From contig NC_022600.1 in the NCBI RefSeq assembly GCF_000484535.1, forward strand, positions 806,001 to 870,000: a DNA stretch of 64,000 bases, given 5' to 3'. A model generated the notes under the pieces. The model worked only from the letters and a program-made list of their open reading frames with translations. It was not told the origin of the DNA and searched no databases. Positions 33,645 to 44,769 of this stretch are shown one piece after another (within the stretch, counting starts at the first letter, position 1; every line of letters begins with the position of its first letter). Source of the DNA: Gloeobacter kilaueensis JS1. GTDB lineage: Bacteria; Cyanobacteriota; Cyanobacteriia; Gloeobacterales; Gloeobacteraceae. Made by a program: the position numbers and the translations under genes.

Positions 33645-33792
33645 AGAGGCAGGCAAACTTGAACCCAACTTAACAATCTACGAACAGAGCGGGCAGTTCA
33701 GCCTCTGCCCGAAGAAGCGAAAAAGTGGCGGGGGCTACTGTACCGCTACCAGGGGGCGGTATCGTATGGGGGCGTCCTATGGAGTCTGTCTT

Positions 33793-34866
33793 GTGTCCAA
33801 GTATCGTGTCACACTCATTCGCGGCGACGGTATCGGCCCGGAGGTGGCGGAGGCTACCCGTCTGGTCCTCGACGCCACCGGCATCGACTTTGAGTGGATT
33901 GTGGTGGATGCCGGCGTCGATGTCATGGAGAAGTACGGCACGCCGCTGCCGGATGAAGTGCTGGAAGCGGTGCGCCATAGCGACGCCGCGATCAAGGGGC
34001 CCATCACCACGCCGGTCGGTACCGGCTTTCGCTCGGTCAACGTCGCCCTGCGCCTGGCGCTCGATCTTTACGCCAATCTCCGGCCCGCCCGCTCGCTGCC
34101 GGGGGTGCGCTCGCGCTACAGCGACGTGGATCTGATCGTCGTGCGCGAAAACACCGAAGACCTCTACAGCGGCATCGAATTCGAGCGGGGCAGCGCCGAG
34201 GCGCTGGAACTCATCGAAGTGCTCAGCCGCCTCAGTGGCCGCCGCATCCGCGAGAGCGCCGGCATTTCGATTAAACCGATTACCCCCGAGGCGAGTAGCC
34301 GCATCGTCCAGTTCGCCTTCGAGTACGCCCGCAAAAATGGGCGCAAGAAAGTAACCGCCGTCCACAAGGCCAACATCATGAAGCACACCGATGGGCTGTT
34401 TCTGGAGGTGGCGCGCCAGGTGGCAGGCGGCTACCCGGATATCGAATTTGAAGATCGCATCGTCGATAACATGTGCATGCAACTGGTCCAGAAACCGGAA
34501 CTGTACGACGTGCTGGTGCTTCCAAATCTCTACGGCGACATCGTTTCGGATCTGACTGCCGGGCTGGTGGGCGGGCTCGGGGTCGCGCCGGGGGCAAATA
34601 TCGGGGCAAACGGCGCGGTCTTCGAGGCGATTCACGGCTCTGCTCCCCGCTACGCCGGGCAAAACAAGGTCAACCCCTGCGCGCTCATCTTGAGCGGCGC
34701 GCTGCTGTTGCGCTATCTGGGCGAACTGGCGGCGGCGGTGCGCGTCGAAGAGGCGGTGGCGGCAGTGATCGCCGAAGGCCAGGCGGTCACCTACGACCTG
34801 GCCCCTGCCGGGGTCAAGCCCGTGGGAACCCGCCAGATGGCGGAGGCAATTGCCGCAAAGGTCTAA
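33793..34866 (+). CDS. Isocitrate/isopropylmalate dehydrogenase family, NAD-isocitrate dehydrogenase type
   Basis: A 357-residue decarboxylating dehydrogenase. Motifs are RGDGIGPEV at the N-terminus, [20 protein letters not shown] for substrate binding, [11 protein letters not shown], and [19 protein letters not shown] near residue 240. The adenine-binding EAIHGSAP follows. The NAD-specific isocitrate or homoisocitrate group fits best; 3-isopropylmalate is less likely. GTG 33793 ([13 protein letters not shown]) is taken as start; ATG 33766 in frame is an alternative. Divergent from the tocopherol genes. Confidence 0.8.
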   Translation: MSKYRVTLIRGDGIGPEVAEATRLVLDATGIDFEWIVVDAGVDVMEKYGTPLPDEVLEAVRHSDAAIKGPITTPVGTGFRSVNVALRLALDLYANLRPARSLPGVRSRYSDVDLIVVRENTEDLYSGIEFERGSAEALELIEVLSRLSGRRIRESAGISIKPITPEASSRIVQFAFEYARKNGRKKVTAVHKANIMKHTDGLFLEVARQVAGGYPDIEFEDRIVDNMCMQLVQKPELYDVLVLPNLYGDIVSDLTAGLVGGLGVAPGANIGANGAVFEAIHGSAPRYAGQNKVNPCALILSGALLLRYLGELAAAVRVEEAVAAVIAEGQAVTYDLAPAGVKPVGTRQMAEAIAAKV

Positions 34867-35022
34867 TATCGTCGGGGCAGCCGGAAACCAAAAGCTCCGA
34901 TCTCGTTGCAGCCTCAGCGGAGCTGGCCCTATACTGCCACTTGTGAAGATTTGTTTCCGGCCCTGGGTCCGGTCTGCTTCGCATTCGCTCTTATCTGCGC
35001 TGTTCTTCATGCGAGTTCTTCG

Positions 35023-35889
35023 ATGAAATCATTGAACCTTGCCAGGAATATGCTGATCGCATCGCACATCGCTGCGATGGGTTTTGGTCTATATGGGCTT
35101 GTCATCCTGCCGCGTTCGCCAGAATTTCTTGCGACTATGCCCCCGCAGGGCGTAGCGATCATGACCTTCGGCATGGCCCACGGCGGTGCACTCTACATCG
35201 TGTTGGGGGCGCTGGCCGTGGCCATCTACGGCTGTCAACTGCTGGGATTACGCAAGTTACTGCTCTTTTTGGTACCGGCGTTTTGCCTGTCGCTCGCCAG
35301 CGAGCTTTTGGGTACGAGCACCGGTTTTCCTTTTGGTGCCTACGCCTACACCGAACTGTTGGGCCCAAAGGTGATGGGGCTGGTGCCTTTTGTCATTCCG
35401 CTGTCGTGGTTTTATATGGGTCTGGTCTGCTACCTGCTGGCGCGGGGCGTCTTCGGCGAGGCGCGGGGCGTGCTGGGCACAGTCGGGCCGCTGCTTCTGG
35501 GAGCCTGGTTTCTCACCGCCTGGGATCTGGTGCTCGATCCGGCGATGGCGGTGGCCGATCCCAAGTTCTGGATCTGGCAGCAGCAGGGGCCATTTTTTGG
35601 AATGCCGCTGCAGAACTTTGCCGGCTGGTTCGGCACGGGCCTCCTTTTTATGAGCGTGGCGCGCTGGGCCTGGCGGAGCAATCCCCCCGCCCCGGCAACG
35701 GGCAGGCTCACGGTACCGATGGTGATCTACGTCGCCAACATCACCTTCTCGTCGGTATTGAGCATCGGGGCCGGGCTTTTTATCCCCGTGCTCATCGGTC
35801 TGGTTCTGGGGCTGTTGCCGGTGCTCTGGGCCTGGTGGTGCAGCGCTGCTCAGACAACCGCACCGCGACTGAGCCAGGTGGCCGAGTGA
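35023..35889 (+). CDS. cruF: Carotenoid 1',2'-hydratase CruF
   Basis: A 288-residue membrane protein with about seven hydrophobic segments. ELLGTSTGFPFGAYAYTELL and VPFVIPLSWFYMGL are typical of CruF (DUF422). It hydrates the psi end of gamma-carotene or lycopene in the route to myxol- or oscillol-type glycosides. ATG 35023 starts a good first membrane helix. cruG follows 1 bp after its stop, the usual cyanobacterial arrangement. Confidence 0.88.
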   Translation: MKSLNLARNMLIASHIAAMGFGLYGLVILPRSPEFLATMPPQGVAIMTFGMAHGGALYIVLGALAVAIYGCQLLGLRKLLLFLVPAFCLSLASELLGTSTGFPFGAYAYTELLGPKVMGLVPFVIPLSWFYMGLVCYLLARGVFGEARGVLGTVGPLLLGAWFLTAWDLVLDPAMAVADPKFWIWQQQGPFFGMPLQNFAGWFGTGLLFMSVARWAWRSNPPAPATGRLTVPMVIYVANITFSSVLSIGAGLFIPVLIGLVLGLLPVLWAWWCSAAQTTAPRLSQVAE

Positions 35890-35890
35890 G

Positions 35891-37051
35891 GTGAGCGGTC
35901 TTTTGCTCGTGCTCGCAGCCCTGCAGGGCGCTGCCCTGGCGGTGCTGCTGGCGCGGCTGGCCGGTGGTCGGACGCGCACGCCGCCGCTGGCACCGCTCAG
36001 TGCATTGCCGGAGCCGACGCGGGTAAGCGCAGTGGTGCCCACCCTCAACGAGGAGGCGCGCATCGGCCCCTGTCTGGAGGGGCTGCACGCCCAGGGACCG
36101 GAACTGGTCGAAGTGATCGTCGTCGATAGCCGCTCCACCGACGGCACCGTGGCGCAGGTAGAGGCGATGGCAAAGCGCGATCGCCGCTTTAAGGTCGTCT
36201 ACGACGATCCGCTCCCCACCGGCTGGGTGGGACGGCCCTGGGCACTGCAATCTGGCTTTTTGCGGACAGACCCGGCAAGCGAGTGGGTGCTGGGCATCGA
36301 CGCCGACACCCTGCCCTTGCCGGGGCTGGTAAACGCGATCGTGGCGGCGGCGCGGGCGGGAAACTACGACGCCCTCAGCCTCTCGCCCCGCTTTTTGCTC
36401 GTGGGGCTTGCTGAATTCTGGCTGCAACCGGCGCTACTTATCACCCTCGTCTACCGCTTCGGAGCGGCTGGAGGAGCAGGAAGCCCCCGGCCTGAGCGGG
36501 TGATGGCCAATGGCCAGTGCTCGTTACTGAGGCGGCAGATGCTGGTGGCGATGGACGGCTATACCGCTGCTCGCCGCTCCTTCTGCGACGATGTCACCCT
36601 GGCGCGCTCGCTGGCGGCGCGGGGGGTGCGGGTCGGATTTCTCGATGGGGCGCAGCTTATCAAAGTGCGCATGTACAGTTCGGCCCTCGAAACCTGGAAC
36701 GAGTGGGGGCGCTCGCTCGATCTCAAAGACGCCTCCACCCCCGGCTGGCAGGTATTCGATTGTTTGTTTCTGGTGCTGGCGCTGGGGCTGCCGATTCCGG
36801 TACTGGCCCTCGCTACTGCCGGTTTGATCGAGTTTGCGCCCTTAATCTGGGTCAATGGTCTGCTGGTTGCCATCCGGCTTTTGCTGCTGTTTGCTATCGC
36901 CGGTTCCTACGAACGCCTGCGCTGGAGCTACTGGCTCTCGCCCCTGGCCGATCCGCTCGCTGCCCTGCGGATCGTCATCTCGTCTCTCACCGTTCCCCGG
37001 CGCTGGCGGGGGCGCAATTACGACAATCTCGACCGGCAGCCCGTTCAATAG
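35891..37051 (+). CDS. cruG: Carotenoid 2'-O-glycosyltransferase CruG
   Basis: A 386-residue family-2-type glycosyltransferase. The donor site shows [12 protein letters not shown] near residue 47, [20 protein letters not shown] as the DxD-like metal site, and a QW/R-like [12 protein letters not shown] region. C-terminal membrane helices follow. It glycosylates the 2'-hydroxyl made after CruF. GTG 35891 directly follows the cruF stop. Confidence 0.87.
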   Translation: MSGLLLVLAALQGAALAVLLARLAGGRTRTPPLAPLSALPEPTRVSAVVPTLNEEARIGPCLEGLHAQGPELVEVIVVDSRSTDGTVAQVEAMAKRDRRFKVVYDDPLPTGWVGRPWALQSGFLRTDPASEWVLGIDADTLPLPGLVNAIVAAARAGNYDALSLSPRFLLVGLAEFWLQPALLITLVYRFGAAGGAGSPRPERVMANGQCSLLRRQMLVAMDGYTAARRSFCDDVTLARSLAARGVRVGFLDGAQLIKVRMYSSALETWNEWGRSLDLKDASTPGWQVFDCLFLVLALGLPIPVLALATAGLIEFAPLIWVNGLLVAIRLLLLFAIAGSYERLRWSYWLSPLADPLAALRIVISSLTVPRRWRGRNYDNLDRQPVQ

Positions 37052-37080
37052 AAGCGCGATCCCAGACGTACACTGGACCT

Positions 37081-38433
37081 ATGATGCAGCCTGTGCAGAT
37101 TATCGGCGGCGGTATCGCCGGAGCGGAGGCCGCCTGGCAGTGCGCCCAGGCCGGGGTGCCGGTGGTGCTCTTTGAGATGCGGCCTGGGCGCGTCAGTCCC
37201 GCCCACCACACCGCTTACTTAGGTGAGCTGGTCTGTAGCAATTCGTTTGGAGCACTCGCCACCGACCGGGCACCGGGTCTACTCAAAGAAGAACTGCGCC
37301 GCCTGGGATCCCTTGTGATCGCCGTTGCCGACGCCCACGCCGTTCCGGCAGGCGGTGCCCTCGCCGTCGATCGCGTCGTCTACAGCGAGCAGTTGACCCA
37401 GCGGGTGGCGAACCATCCGCTCATCACCTTGCGGCGCGAGGAAGTGCGCCAGATTCCCAAGACGGGTATCGTTGTCTTCGCCACCGGCCCCCTCACCTCC
37501 GAACCGCTCGCCCAGCACCTGCAGCAGCTCACTGGCCTCGATTATCTGAGCTTCTTCGATGCCGCAAGCCCGATCGTCGAGGGCGAATCCCTCGACCGCG
37601 ACAAAGTCTTCCTGGCCTCCCGCTACGACCGGGGCGAGGCGGCCTACTACAACTGCCCGCTGAGCGAGGCGGAGTACCGCGCTTTTTGGGAGGCGCTCGT
37701 CAATGCCGAGCAGGCGGAGCTAAAAGCCTTCGAGCACGAGGAGCGCAGGTTCTTTGAAGCCTGCCTGCCGGTAGAAGAACTGGCCCGCCGAGGCTACCAG
37801 ACGCTGCGCTATGGCCCCCTCAAGCCCGTCGGCCTCACCGACCCGCGCACGGGCCGCTGGCCCTACGCCTGCGTCCAACTGCGCCAGGAGGACAAAGCCG
37901 GTCGGCTCTGGAATCTGGTGGGCTTTCAGACCAATCTCAAGTGGAGCGAGCAGCGGCGCGTCTTTCAGCTCATCCCTGGCTTAGAAGAAGCCGAATTTGT
38001 CCGCTTTGGAGTGATGCACCGCAACACGTTCTTGTGCTCGCCCCACCTCATTGCTCCGACCCTGCAGTTTCGCTCCGCACCGCGATTGCTCGCCTGCGGC
38101 CAGCTCACCGGCACCGAAGGATACACGGCGGCGGTCGCAGGGGGGTGGCTTGCGGGCACCAACGCCGCCCGGCTCGCCCGCTCGCTCAATCCCCTCACCC
38201 TGCCCGTCGAGACGATGGCCGGGGCACTCATCGACTATGTGAGCACGGGCGATCCCAAAAATTTTCAGCCGATGCCGCCTAACTTTGCCCTGCTGCCCGA
38301 AGTCGTTCCTGCCATCCGCCAGAAGCAGCAGCGCTACTGGGCCTACCGCGACCGCGCCCTGGCTGCAATCGATCGCTTTGGGCGCGACGCCCTGGGTCGC
38401 GGCAGTGAGCGAGAACCAACGGCGGTGATCTGA
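37081..38433 (+). CDS. trmFO: Methylenetetrahydrofolate-tRNA-(uracil-5-)-methyltransferase
   Basis: A 450-residue FAD enzyme. The dinucleotide motif [16 protein letters not shown] lies near residue 6, followed by VLFEMRP, the family mark [10 protein letters not shown], and [17 protein letters not shown] near the C-terminus for FAD binding. It makes 5-methyluridine at tRNA position 54 using folate. ATG 37081 or 37084 starts it. ribE begins 2 bp after the stop. Confidence 0.93.
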   Translation: MMQPVQIIGGGIAGAEAAWQCAQAGVPVVLFEMRPGRVSPAHHTAYLGELVCSNSFGALATDRAPGLLKEELRRLGSLVIAVADAHAVPAGGALAVDRVVYSEQLTQRVANHPLITLRREEVRQIPKTGIVVFATGPLTSEPLAQHLQQLTGLDYLSFFDAASPIVEGESLDRDKVFLASRYDRGEAAYYNCPLSEAEYRAFWEALVNAEQAELKAFEHEERRFFEACLPVEELARRGYQTLRYGPLKPVGLTDPRTGRWPYACVQLRQEDKAGRLWNLVGFQTNLKWSEQRRVFQLIPGLEEAEFVRFGVMHRNTFLCSPHLIAPTLQFRSAPRLLACGQLTGTEGYTAAVAGGWLAGTNAARLARSLNPLTLPVETMAGALIDYVSTGDPKNFQPMPPNFALLPEVVPAIRQKQQRYWAYRDRALAAIDRFGRDALGRGSEREPTAVI

Positions 38434-38435
38434 AG

Positions 38436-39083
38436 ATGTTTACGGGGATCATCGAGGAAGTCGGCATCATCGCCGCAGTGGGTGGCGACGGTCTGAGCGT
38501 CTACGCCGAAAAGATCCTGCAGGGTGTGGCGATTGGCGACAGCATCGCCGTCGATGGCATCTGCCTCACAGTTACGCACTACGAGCGCGACCGCTTCAGC
38601 GTCGGCCTCTCCCCCGAGACGATCGAGCGCACGACCTTGCTGCGGCGCTCGCCCGGCGACCCGGTCAACCTCGAAAGTGCCCTGCGGGCCGGGGGCAAGC
38701 TGGGGGGCCATTTCGTGAGCGGCCACATCGACGGCGTCGGAAGCTGCCTGGCCAGCTCCCAGAGCGGCACCGCCTGGGAGATTGACTTTGAAGCTCCTCC
38801 GGCGGTGAGCCGCTACATCGTCGAAAAAGGCAGCATCGCCATCAACGGCATCAGCCTCACCGTCGCCGCCTGCAACCCGGCAGGCGACTGGTTTCGGGTG
38901 GCGGTCATCCCCCACAGCTTTAGCGAGACCACCCTCGGATTTTTACAGCCCGGCGATCCGGTCAACCTCGAAGCCGACATCATCGGCAAGTACGTCGAGA
39001 AGCTCCTGGGCGGCCATAGCGGCCAGGACCACCGCCAGCCCGAGGTCTCCCTCGCGTTTTTGAGCGAGCACGGTTTTTTGTAG
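38436..39083 (+). CDS. ribE: Riboflavin synthase alpha chain
   Basis: A 215-residue enzyme with the two homologous barrels of riboflavin synthase. Each has MFTGIIEEVG-type or VNLExxxxxKY-type ends: FTGIIEE at residue 2, VDGICLTV near 43, GGHFVSGHIDGVG near 95, INGISLTV near 140, and DPVNLEADIIGKYVEKLL near the end. It dismutates two lumazines to riboflavin. Co-transcribed after trmFO; no FMN riboswitch is visible. Confidence 0.94.
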   Translation: MFTGIIEEVGIIAAVGGDGLSVYAEKILQGVAIGDSIAVDGICLTVTHYERDRFSVGLSPETIERTTLLRRSPGDPVNLESALRAGGKLGGHFVSGHIDGVGSCLASSQSGTAWEIDFEAPPAVSRYIVEKGSIAINGISLTVAACNPAGDWFRVAVIPHSFSETTLGFLQPGDPVNLEADIIGKYVEKLLGGHSGQDHRQPEVSLAFLSEHGFL

Positions 39084-39092
39084 CGGTGGCCC

Positions 39093-40112
39093 CTAGCGAC
39101 GGCTGTCCTTGAGATTTGTCCCGTCCAGCTTTGCTTTATCAAGAAAAGCGCCGCGCAGATCCGCGCCCCGCAAGTCGGCCTTGCCCAGGTCCGCGCCGCT
39201 CAGGTCCGCGCCCCTGAGATTGGCTCCACCCAGTGCGAGGCCGCCCAGGTCGAGTCCCTGGAGGTTGGTCCGCTTCAGATTGGCCTGCTTGAGGACTGCC
39301 CCGGTGAGGGTGGCACCGCTCAGGTCCGCTGCACTCAGATCCGCGCCCGTAAGATCGCTGTTGCTGAAGTTGGTGCCGTCCGCCGCCGCTGCGTGCAGGT
39401 CTGCCCCCTGCAACTTCGCACCCGTCAGATCCGCGCCGCTCAGCTCGGCGACCACCAGGACCGCCTTCTGCAGATTCGCGCCCTTCAAGTTGGCCGCAGC
39501 AAGTCTGGTCTCCAGCAAGAATGCGCCGCTCAGATTGGCAGCACTTAGATCCGCGCCGCTCAGGTCCACCGCCCGCAGCTTGGCAGCGCTCAAGTCCGCG
39601 CCCGCCAGCTTCGCCTCGTTCAAGACCGCCGATTCCAAGTTGGCACCTCCGAAGCGGGCACCCCCTGCCTCGGCCCGCCTGAGCTTGGTCCCAAAAAGAT
39701 CTGCCTTTTCCAGTTGCGCCTGGTTCAATCTGGCCTCGCTCAGATCCGCTGCGTGCAGGTACGCCCCCGTCAGATCCGCCCTGTCCAGGTTCACCTGGCG
39801 GGCGTGGGCGGTGATCAAGCTCGCCCCCTGCAGCCGTGCGCCTTCGAGATTGGCCCCCGTCAGATTTGCCCCGCGCAGGTTAGCGTCGCGCAGGTCGGCT
39901 CCTTTTAGATCCGCCCCGGCCAGATCGGCATTCTGCAGGTCGCAGGAGCGGCAGCGCCTGGTCTTAAGTAACTGTTTAAGCTGGCCCTTGTTGGGCGAAA
40001 AGCTCTCCGGGCCGTGGTTGTGGGCAGCCGGATCGGCGATGTCAGCGGCCAGGGCAGGACAACCGATCAAGAGCAGGCCCGCCAAATAAAAGCGCGAAAT
40101 CTGGGATACCAT
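39093..40112 (-). CDS. Secreted pentapeptide-repeat protein
   Basis: A 339-residue protein with a clear signal peptide (FYLAGLLLIGCPALA, cleavage near 22). A CRSC pair near residue 55 precedes about 50 uninterrupted ADLxG/ANLxx repeats to the end. The result would be a long extracytoplasmic beta-helix rod. It differs from the two cytoplasmic pentapeptide proteins near 29-30 kb. Convergent with ribE. Function unknown. Confidence 0.87.
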   Translation of the reverse strand: MVSQISRFYLAGLLLIGCPALAADIADPAAHNHGPESFSPNKGQLKQLLKTRRCRSCDLQNADLAGADLKGADLRDANLRGANLTGANLEGARLQGASLITAHARQVNLDRADLTGAYLHAADLSEARLNQAQLEKADLFGTKLRRAEAGGARFGGANLESAVLNEAKLAGADLSAAKLRAVDLSGADLSAANLSGAFLLETRLAAANLKGANLQKAVLVVAELSGADLTGAKLQGADLHAAAADGTNFSNSDLTGADLSAADLSGATLTGAVLKQANLKRTNLQGLDLGGLALGGANLRGADLSGADLGKADLRGADLRGAFLDKAKLDGTNLKDSRR

Positions 40113-40245
40113 GCGCAGGAGTGAGAAATGCTACAGTCGTTATTCTAAAATTCCGATTGACCAACTCCCAGCTTCCGCCCCTTTTTTGGTTCGAAATTCC
40201 TAAGCCAGAAGAGGGTCAACAGCATTTGCCCCTGAAAAATACAAT

Positions 40246-40617
40246 TCAGGCAGGCGAGTGGTAGACCGCTTCCAGGCGGTGGCCGTCCGGATCGAGGACG
40301 AAGGCGGCGTAGTAGTTGGGATGGTAGTGGCTGCGCAGGCCCGGCGGGCCGTTGTCCTTGCCGCCCTGGCCCAGGGCAGCTTGATAGAAGCTATCGACGG
40401 CGGTCCGGCTTGGAGCGGCAAAGGCGAAGTGACCGCCCCCAGCTGGCTGGCCCGTCGGCCTGTGATCGAGCCAGAAGAGCGGCCTGCCGTTAGGACCGTA
40501 GGCCGCTCCCCTCGGGTGACGAAAGGCAAACTGATAGCCGAGCGGTGCAAAGACCGCATCATAAAAGGCAATGCTCTTGTCGAGATCCTGGATGCTGATC
40601 GAAATGTGATCGAACAT
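40246..40617 (-). CDS. VOC (glyoxalase/bleomycin resistance) family protein
   Basis: A 123-residue single-unit VOC protein. It starts FDHISISIQDLDKSIAFYDA, has HFAFAAPSRTAVDSFY in the middle and ends in YYAAFVLDPDGHRLEAVYH. The His and Glu positions match metal-binding sites of this superfamily. The substrate cannot be deduced, and no neighbour suggests one. Confidence 0.82.
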   Translation of the reverse strand: MFDHISISIQDLDKSIAFYDAVFAPLGYQFAFRHPRGAAYGPNGRPLFWLDHRPTGQPAGGGHFAFAAPSRTAVDSFYQAALGQGGKDNGPPGLRSHYHPNYYAAFVLDPDGHRLEAVYHSPA

Positions 40618-40667
40618 GCGGCACTCCCTGATACCTCACTGTTTGTAGCATCTGTTCTGGCCGCTCA

Positions 40668-40706
40668 GAAAACAGGAGCCCGGTACAAGGCCAGTACCCG
40701 GCTCCT
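40668..40706 (-). terminator. Rho-independent terminator for the GloVer gene
   Basis: AGGAGCCCGGTAC (40674-40686) pairs with GTACCCGGCTCCT (40694-40706), with one mismatch and a 7-nt loop. On the minus strand a TTTT run follows. Confidence 0.75.
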
Positions 40707-40720
40707 GGGCAGGCACTACA

Positions 40721-42586
40721 TCAGGGTTGTGTGATGCTGAGGGTATACGGTCCAGTGGCACCAAAGCTCAACGCTGTAGCCTCGATCGTGTAGGTGCCGC
40801 TCTCGGTGAGGGTGTAGACGATCCTTGAATTGAGATTGCCTCCACCATCGTCGTCCGTGACGATCAGGCTACCACTGGGGCTCAATAGGCCCAGATACGA
40901 GTCGAAAGCGGTACTGCTCAAATCGATCTCGATCTGTTGTCCGGCTGTACCTTCGAAGGTATAGCGATCCTCGTAGGAACCAGAGATCAGCGATGACTGG
41001 CAGTCAATGGTCGAGAGGCTGCCATTTACCGTCTGGGGAATTGTAAGTGGTGTCACGGTACAGCCTGCAGCGGTAGTAAGGGTGAGCAGGTAGCTGCCAC
41101 GCACATTCGCCTGGCTCGTCGAGACCTCGAAGGTGTAAGTACCGGAGATGGGCAGCAGGAAGTAGCTGCCTCCAAAACTGGGAATCTGATTGGCTCCGCC
41201 CTGCACGATCTGGCCATTTGGATCGATGAGATATAGACGATCGATGTTTGATGAGGAGGAGAGAACGGCGTTCAGTTGCTGTCCAGCAGTTCCTGTGAAC
41301 GTATAGCGATCCGCAAAATACTGTGGACCCTCAATTGGAGAACGGCAATCCGTTGGACGCAAATTGCCCTGGGTCTGCCCAACATTAAGTGCTCCAGGAG
41401 AGCAGGGGGACAATGTCGGTACATTGAAACGGAAAATCGTGCCACGGCTATAAGTCCCACCGGACTGCGTCGTACCCATTAACTGCTGAGCACTTCCAAT
41501 CAAGCCTCCAGCTGGAGAAGAGCCGCTCTGGGGGTTGTTGAAATAATCGAAGGAGTTCAGTGTCGTCAGCTCCCCGGTCGGTTTTAGTTGAAAAATAGTT
41601 CCCCCGTTCAAGAGTCCGCCACCGGAAGTTGTGCCATAGAAATTGCCGTCATCAGCCTCGAACAGCTCCGCTTGAGGCGAGCTGCCCTCGAAGCCGCTAA
41701 AGCTATGTAGCATGGTCAGATTGCCGTCTGGGGTGATGCGGAAAGCAGTTCCAGTAAAACCTGCAACGCCCCCACTGAACGTTGTACCGTAAAGATTCCC
41801 GTCGCTACCTTCGATCAGCGCAGCCTGTGGACTGCTGCCACCACCAGATGAGAAAGAGTTGAAAAAATAAAGAGGCACCAGGCTGCCTGGACCATCGAGA
41901 CGAAAAACACTTCCACCTCCCGATGGTCCACTAGAAGCGGTAGTACCGTAAAGCTTGCCATCGCGAGTTTCGGTCAGTCCAGAGGCTGGATTGGTGCCGT
42001 CGTTAAATCCAAAAGCGTAGATAGTTGTTAGACTTTCACCAGGCAGAAGCCGAAAAATAGTCCCACCAAAGTTCGCCCCCCCAAAAGAGGTCGTCCCGTA
42101 GATGTAACCATCACGAGCCTGGATGAGGCCACCGTTGGGCAGACCACCATCGGACTGACTTGTGAAGGTGTAGAGAATTTTGAGCTGTCCTTGAGGAGTG
42201 ATGCGGAAGAGCGTTCCCTGGCCCGCAATCCCGCCGCTCATAGTTGTGCCATAAAAGTTGCCATCGGAAGCTTTGAGCAGGCGACCTTTAGGATTGAAAC
42301 CGTCTTTGCTGCCCGAGAAAGAGTGCAGCGTGGTCAGTTTGCCCTCGGGGGTGAGCCGGTAGACCGTTCCCAGGTTGTAAGCGCCGCCGGAGGTGGTCGT
42401 TCCGTAATAGTTGCCGTCGTCGCCGACCACCAGGGTTCCGGTGGGATTGGCACCGTTGTAGTAATCGAGCGAGTAAGAGGTGATAAGGGAAGCAGGTTTG
42501 GCTAGAGCCGGAAGCGGGAGCGATGCACTCGCTACAAGGCCGCAGGCAAGAGCGACGGACTGAAATAACTGAGGTGGAATCCGCAT
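40721..42586 (-). CDS. Secreted GloVer-repeat protein with two PPC domains
   Basis: A 621-residue protein with a signal peptide (MRIPPQLFQSVALACGLVAS, then a cleavable ALA). About nine repeats of the form DGNFYGTTxxGGxxxxGTxFR match TIGR03803, the Gloeobacter-Verrucomicrobia repeat, and probably build a propeller. Two C-terminal PPC-like domains follow (DRYTFTGTAGQQ near 425, DRYTFEGTAGQQ near 540). PPC domains are common in secreted enzymes and are often cleaved. Function unknown. Confidence 0.85.
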   Translation of the reverse strand: MRIPPQLFQSVALACGLVASASLPLPALAKPASLITSYSLDYYNGANPTGTLVVGDDGNYYGTTTSGGAYNLGTVYRLTPEGKLTTLHSFSGSKDGFNPKGRLLKASDGNFYGTTMSGGIAGQGTLFRITPQGQLKILYTFTSQSDGGLPNGGLIQARDGYIYGTTSFGGANFGGTIFRLLPGESLTTIYAFGFNDGTNPASGLTETRDGKLYGTTASSGPSGGGSVFRLDGPGSLVPLYFFNSFSSGGGSSPQAALIEGSDGNLYGTTFSGGVAGFTGTAFRITPDGNLTMLHSFSGFEGSSPQAELFEADDGNFYGTTSGGGLLNGGTIFQLKPTGELTTLNSFDYFNNPQSGSSPAGGLIGSAQQLMGTTQSGGTYSRGTIFRFNVPTLSPCSPGALNVGQTQGNLRPTDCRSPIEGPQYFADRYTFTGTAGQQLNAVLSSSSNIDRLYLIDPNGQIVQGGANQIPSFGGSYFLLPISGTYTFEVSTSQANVRGSYLLTLTTAAGCTVTPLTIPQTVNGSLSTIDCQSSLISGSYEDRYTFEGTAGQQIEIDLSSTAFDSYLGLLSPSGSLIVTDDDGGGNLNSRIVYTLTESGTYTIEATALSFGATGPYTLSITQP

Positions 42587-42807
42587 CGTTGAGAAACCTC
42601 TGTAAGGCGAAATGGAGCTTTGAAGCCGCCACCGTTGTATTGGTGGATACTTTCCAGGCTGTGGACTCTCTCCAATACTGGTGACCAGCGCAATTTATGC
42701 AGCCTTGCAGGTAAACTCTGTTCGTTTGCGTTCCGACCGATAGCGCCTCTACGGGCAACCGTTGCTGTTTAGCGTACTGTTCGGCTTGAATCCGCTGAAC
42801 AGCCTCG

Positions 42808-44760
42808 CTAACTGACCTCGCGGATCAGGCTTGTGCGCAGTTGGGTCTCAAGTTGCGCTTCAGTTTCGATCGGTTCAAGGCAGCGCAGACCTTCGCAGAC
42901 GAGGGCGAGGGCGGGCGGCTGGACAGGGGCAGCCTTGAGGACAGCGGTGGGCCAGTAGCCGCACAGCAGTCTAGAAATTTGCTCTGATCCGCTCTGGACG
43001 AGTACGGGATGCTGGTACCAGTCGTAGCCGGCCAATAGCGACGGACAGGCGCGCGGTGACTGGGCAAGAATCTGGGCGAACTGGCGCAGAAGCCCACCGG
43101 CGCGATCGAAGTACGCAAGCTCGTCGGTCAGTAGAAACAAGCGCACCAGATTGACGGCAGCGACACCGTTGGCGGACGGGGTGGCGCTGTCCTGGTATTC
43201 TTTTTCGCGAATGAGCAGGTCTGGGCTCACCGGTGCGCTGAAGTAGCCTCCCAGTTCCAGATCCCAGAGCTTTTCGTCCATCTGCCGCTGGAGGTCAAGC
43301 GCCGCCTCCAGCCATTCGCCTGCCTGGGTGTGCTCGAACAGATCGAGGAGCGCCTTGATAAAAAAGGCGTAGTCTTCGGCTCTGGCAGGCACCGCTGGTT
43401 CACCGTCGTAGCCGATCCGGTAGAACTGGCCATCTACCCGCTGGCGATCGAGGATGAAGCGGGCGGCGCGGATGGCTGTCTCGCCAAATGCAGATTGCTG
43501 GAAAACGCTGGCAGCCCGGACGAGGCCCGAAATCATCAGGGCGTTCCAGGCGACGATGAGCTTGGTGTCGGTGGCGGGAGGAATGCGCTTTTGGCGCACG
43601 GCAAAAAGTTTGTCCAGAGCCTGCTCAGTATCCGGGTTCAGTTCACCCTCGTCGCGGCGCTGCAGGACGATCTGGCCTTCAAAGTTGCCCTCGCTCCGGA
43701 TAAAAAAGGCGGCTTCAAGGGCAGCGAGTTGCTCAGTGTCGAGGATCTGCTCCAATTCGGCAAACCGCCAGATGTAGAACTTGCCCTCCTCCCCCTCGGA
43801 GTCGGCGTCCTGGGCCGCATAGAAATAACCCCGCTCGTCGGTCATCTCCCGCACCAGCCATGCGTAGCTCTTGAAAACGGCTCGCTTGAAGGCAGGCGTC
43901 TTGAGCCCGCTTGCCCAGAGATCGCTTAAAAATTCGACGATCTGAGCGTTGTCGTAGAGCATCTTCTCAAAGTGCGGCACCGTCCAGGTGCCATCGACCG
44001 TGTAGCGGTGAAAGCCGCCGCCGACATGATCGAAGATGCCGCCAGTGGCCAGATCTTCGCCCCGCTCGCAGGCATATTCGGCGAGCGCCACCTCACCAAA
44101 GCGTCCGAGCCGCAGGGCAAAACCGGCATAGGGCACCATCGGAAAACTGGGGCCCATGCCGTCGCGCTTCAAGATGCTGCCAATCTGGGGTGCGGCCTCC
44201 CGCAGCAGCCCGCCGGGCAACTCCGCCTGCGGCACCAGGCGGTTACTGGCCTGCAGGGCTTCGAGGACGCGCTCCTTGTGCTCGGATAGCCGCTTGCGAT
44301 CGCTGCGGTAGTAGTTTGCGATCGCCTCAAGGACGCGCAAAAAGCCGGGCCGACCGTAGCGATCCTGCAGTGGAAAGTACGTCCCGCCGTAAAAAGGGAC
44401 CAGATCGCCCGGACTGAGGAAGATGTTGAGCGGCCAGCCCCCCTGCTGGTTCATCAGTTGCAGCGCCTGCATGTAGATGGCGTCGAGGTCGGGCCGCTCC
44501 TCGCGATCTACTTTGATGGCGACAAAGTGGGCATTCATGTAGCGGGCAATCTCCGGATCGGAGAACGCCTCGTTTTCCATCACCGTACACCAGTGACAGC
44601 TCGAATAGCCGATCGACACAAACAGGGGCCTGTCCTCGCGCTCGGCCTTTGCCAGAGCCTCCGGCCCCCACGGTAGCCAGTCGATCGGGTTGTAGGCGTG
44701 CTTGCGCAGGTAGAGAGACTTTTCCTGCAGCAGGCGATTGGGTGTGCCGGCGGTGCTCAT
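42808..44760 (-). CDS. Thioredoxin-domain protein of the DUF255/YyaL family
   Basis: A 650-residue protein. The N-terminal thioredoxin-like domain contains [18 protein letters not shown] with Cys55 and Cys58. It is followed by an alpha/alpha barrel resembling N-acylglucosamine epimerases ([37 protein letters not shown]). This is the common SPATA20-like family; the biochemical role is unknown, though redox or sugar-related functions are proposed. Full length; 9 bp from fabD. Confidence 0.85.
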   Translation of the reverse strand: MSTAGTPNRLLQEKSLYLRKHAYNPIDWLPWGPEALAKAEREDRPLFVSIGYSSCHWCTVMENEAFSDPEIARYMNAHFVAIKVDREERPDLDAIYMQALQLMNQQGGWPLNIFLSPGDLVPFYGGTYFPLQDRYGRPGFLRVLEAIANYYRSDRKRLSEHKERVLEALQASNRLVPQAELPGGLLREAAPQIGSILKRDGMGPSFPMVPYAGFALRLGRFGEVALAEYACERGEDLATGGIFDHVGGGFHRYTVDGTWTVPHFEKMLYDNAQIVEFLSDLWASGLKTPAFKRAVFKSYAWLVREMTDERGYFYAAQDADSEGEEGKFYIWRFAELEQILDTEQLAALEAAFFIRSEGNFEGQIVLQRRDEGELNPDTEQALDKLFAVRQKRIPPATDTKLIVAWNALMISGLVRAASVFQQSAFGETAIRAARFILDRQRVDGQFYRIGYDGEPAVPARAEDYAFFIKALLDLFEHTQAGEWLEAALDLQRQMDEKLWDLELGGYFSAPVSPDLLIREKEYQDSATPSANGVAAVNLVRLFLLTDELAYFDRAGGLLRQFAQILAQSPRACPSLLAGYDWYQHPVLVQSGSEQISRLLCGYWPTAVLKAAPVQPPALALVCEGLRCLEPIETEAQLETQLRTSLIREVS

Positions 44761-44769
44761 GCCTTCAGG

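Noticed and set aside
33670-35010. 446-codon minus-strand open frame
   Set aside because: It lies opposite the isocitrate dehydrogenase family gene and has no recognisable protein features; the plus-strand gene explains the codon pattern.
39093-40112. Dense repeat region as a DNA-level element
   Set aside because: The 15-bp periodicity is fully explained by pentapeptide coding repeats behind a signal peptide.
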